Shown here one piece after another: positions 4,749-6,567 of a stretch of DNA of 6,567 nt. The stretch comes from Bacteroidales bacterium UBA5537 (GTDB lineage Bacteria; Bacteroidota; Bacteroidia; Bacteroidales; Lentimicrobiaceae), in contig DINP01000016.1 in the NCBI GenBank assembly GCA_002426025.1, forward strand, positions 14,093 through 20,659, read 5' to 3'. The notes under the pieces were generated by a model. That model made no database searches. It was not told the DNA's origin and saw only the letters and a program-made list of their open reading frames with translations. Position 1 is the stretch's first letter; each line of letters starts with the position of its first letter. The position numbers were made by a program, and so were the translations under genes.

Positions 4749-6567
4749 ATGATCAGATTGAAACACATCATATTATCTATACTGCTTGCAGTTGCCTTCG
4801 GGGCAGCGGGCCAGACGTATGTGATAGATAGTGTATGTGTCGGATCTGAGCGGCACTACAGAATTGATGGCGAAGAGAACTCAACCTACGCATGGAGACT
4901 TACCGATCCCATCGGAACAGTTACCAATTTACCCGAAACGGCAGATACAATTACCGTAGTCTGGAATATGGCTGCAGGTGAATACATCCTGTCGGTTACG
5001 CAAACAAGTATTCATGGTTGCGACAGCATCGAATTGGGTACAATACGTGTATTTGAACTTCCACAGGCTTTTGCCGGAATTAACGACACCCTCTGCAATG
5101 CCAGTCCATATACTTTGGCAATGGCTACAGCAACAGATTATTCTGGCTTGTTCTGGACAACTACAGGGGATGGATTGTTTGACAATGCAGCTGCATTGAA
5201 CTCAACCTATACATTCGGCCCGACCGATATTTTAAATGGTACGGTAACGCTGACAATTTCAGCTACAGGCAACGGAAGGGAAGGCAGTTGTCCACCGGCT
5301 GAATCATCAATGACCATAACAATCAACAACCTGGTTACCGATATTGATACCACACCTGCAAGCTGCTACAGCACACCTGATGGAACTGTGACATTCACTG
5401 CATCGGGAGGCAGCGAACCTTATACCTATGTATTGGATGGTGATACAAACACAACCGGACTGTTTACCGGAATTGCTGCAGGAGTTTATAATTACACAAT
5501 CAGTGATGCATCAGGCTGTGAAATTACGGGAGAGGTAAACGTAACAAGTCCTGCTTTGATGGCGGCAACAGTTACCCAACTCAACATCAATTGTTTCGGT
5601 GCTTCGAATGGTGAAATCGAGATTACCGGCATATCAGGTGGATCAGGCAATTATGAATACCGTATCAACGGAGGCTCATGGCAAAGTGAAGTAAACTTCA
5701 CGGGTCTCACACCGGGTGACTATGTGGTTGAAGTTCGCGATGTAAATGCACCGGCCTGTATTGTTATTCTTGATAACATAACAATAACTGAGCCCGATAT
5801 ACTGGCTGCTACTGTAACTCATACTGATAACAGCTATGCGGGAGCAAACGACGGAACCATAACCGTATCGGATGCTACAGGTGGAACCGGCAATTATGAG
5901 TACAGCCTCGATGGAATAACCTGGCAATCATCACCAATATTCCCGAACCTGGCTCCGGATACTTACAATGTCATTATCCGTGATGCAAGTGTACCAGGCT
6001 GCTTTGTTGAGGTAACAGTAGTTGAAGTACTTGAAGGACCTGCGTTGATGGCTGATCTGGCATCAACCAATATTACCTGCTTCGGCGATAATAATGGGTC
6101 AATTTCGATCACAAACCCACAAAACGGTTCAGGAAACTACGAATACAGCATTGACGGCGGAACCACATGGCAGGCTTCAGGCACCTATAACGGACTTATT
6201 GCAGGGCCTTATGTTGTGATGATGCGTGATGCGGATGTAACTGCCAATTCAATTACCCTTGCAACTGTTACCATTACCGAACCTGCAATTCTTGCAGCAA
6301 CAGTTAACTTTACCAACGAAACATTTACCGGTGCCAATGACGGAACCATTACCGTTAGCGCTCAAAGCGGCGGATCAGGAAATTACGAATTCAGCATTGA
6401 TGGAACTACATGGCAGCTTTCAGGAAACTTCACCAACCTGACCCCGGGCAGCTACGAGGTATTTATCCGCGATGCTAATGCAGTTGATTGCTTTATCAGC
6501 CTCACAACAGTTGAGATACTGGCAGGCGGTTCGCTTACCGCTAACGTTGATCATACCAATGTTACCT
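4749..6567 (+). CDS. N-terminal part of a giant SprB-repeat surface adhesin (3' end outside window)
   Basis: ATG at 4749, one base after the preceding stop (4745-4747), then 606 complete codons without a stop to the window edge. I checked the phase across the lines and translated it throughout. A purine-rich GAAGAAG lies just upstream. Residues 1-21 form a signal peptide (M-I-R-L-K-H, hydrophobic core, G-A-A-G|Q). Residues about 22-98 are an Ig-like domain (Y-A-W-R-L, W-N-M-A-A-G-E-Y, H-G-C-D-S). Residues about 99-194 are a second one (A-G-I-N-D-T-L-C, L-F-W-T-T-T-G-D-G-L-F, T-L-T-I-S-A-T-G), a module common in Bacteroidota adhesins. From residue 196, SprB-like repeats follow (C-F-G-x-x-N-G, G-N-Y-E-Y-S-I-D-G, W-Q, L-x-P-G-x-Y, R-D-A). 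SprB of Flavobacterium is a type IX-exported gliding adhesin; gliding itself cannot be inferred here. Adhesion or filament function is the best guess, and any sorting domain would be beyond the window. Confidence 0.9.
   Translation, partial: MIRLKHIILSILLAVAFGAAGQTYVIDSVCVGSERHYRIDGEENSTYAWRLTDPIGTVTNLPETADTITVVWNMAAGEYILSVTQTSIHGCDSIELGTIRVFELPQAFAGINDTLCNASPYTLAMATATDYSGLFWTTTGDGLFDNAAALNSTYTFGPTDILNGTVTLTISATGNGREGSCPPAESSMTITINNLVTDIDTTPASCYSTPDGTVTFTASGGSEPYTYVLDGDTNTTGLFTGIAAGVYNYTISDASGCEITGEVNVTSPALMAATVTQLNINCFGASNGEIEITGISGGSGNYEYRINGGSWQSEVNFTGLTPGDYVVEVRDVNAPACIVILDNITITEPDILAATVTHTDNSYAGANDGTITVSDATGGTGNYEYSLDGITWQSSPIFPNLAPDTYNVIIRDASVPGCFVEVTVVEVLEGPALMADLASTNITCFGDNNGSISITNPQNGSGNYEYSIDGGTTWQASGTYNGLIAGPYVVMMRDADVTANSITLATVTITEPAILAATVNFTNETFTGANDGTITVSAQSGGSGNYEFSIDGTTWQLSGNFTNLTPGSYEVFIRDANAVDCFISLTTVEILAGGSLTANVDHTNVT
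5334..6567 (+). repeat. SprB-like repeats of about 81 residues, five complete and one partial, alternating in two types
   Basis: Repeat boundaries by hand: 5334-5561 (76 aa), 5562-5804 (81), 5805-6050 (82), 6051-6293 (81), 6294-6536 (81), and a partial one from 6537. All have a G-N-Y-E-Y/F or equivalent strand, W-Q (except the first), an L/I-x-P/A-G/D-x-Y turn and an R-D-A/V or S-D-A motif. Repeats 2 and 4 carry N-C-F-G or T-C-F-G near the start and end in I-T-E-P-x-I-L. Repeats 3 and 5 carry G-A-N-D-G-T-I-T-V without that cysteine and end in V-E-V/I-L-E/A-G. The true period is therefore a two-repeat block of about 162-163 residues. Confidence 0.88.

Noticed and set aside
4978..5199. Short + strand frame inside the second adhesin
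   Set aside because: It lies out of frame within the continuous adhesin frame that begins at 4749; another such frame is at 6259-6441.
5334..6567. Diversity-generating retroelement target or CRISPR-like array
   Set aside because: The repeats are long protein-domain repeats with differences spread over all codon positions. No reverse transcriptase, template repeat or short identical repeats with spacers are present.

Overview
The window looks like a stretch of a Bacteroidota chromosome, most likely from a Bacteroidales or Marinilabiliales-type lineage. The secreted proteins have signal peptides ending in A|Q or G|Q. Translation starts are A-rich with no clear Shine-Dalgarno sequence. The coding content is cysteine-bearing HYR-type and SprB-type beta-sandwich repeats, typical of giant Bacteroidota surface adhesins. 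All supported genes lie on the + strand.

Layout. (1) Positions 2-1615 are the 3' end of a large extracellular repeat protein: part of one and two complete 91-residue tandem repeats, two HYR-like domains and a terminal domain; its start lies upstream of the window. (2) Positions 1616-1800 are an A-rich gap with a small hairpin. (3) Positions 1801-2868 encode a complete 355-residue secreted protein of no named function, followed at once by a cluster of inverted repeats. (4) Positions 2956-4066 form a 1.1-kb stretch with no convincing gene. It contains scattered hairpins, a sharply bounded GC-rich island (about 3590-3850, 57% GC by hand count, against about 32% just downstream) and one weak ORF (3565-4029). 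(5) Positions 4067-4747 encode a complete 226-residue secreted protein with two Ig/PKD-like domains. (6) One base after its stop, at 4749, begins a second giant adhesin. It has a signal peptide, two Ig-like domains and then SprB-like repeats of about 81 residues, and it is open to the right edge.

How they work together (inference). The two giant repeat proteins are probably cell-surface adhesins or filaments. The 355- and 226-residue proteins are secreted companions whose genes sit beside them; the 226-residue gene is almost certainly in one operon with the second giant gene. The three proteins whose C-termini are visible share a short tail style: a beta-strand, then P/A-R/K-P, then a hydrophobic residue. 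None shows an obvious full type IX secretion sorting domain. The most distinctive pattern is in the second adhesin, where two repeat types alternate and cysteines sit in pairs 25-26 residues apart across every second repeat junction. No RNA gene, CRISPR array or intact mobile element was recognised.
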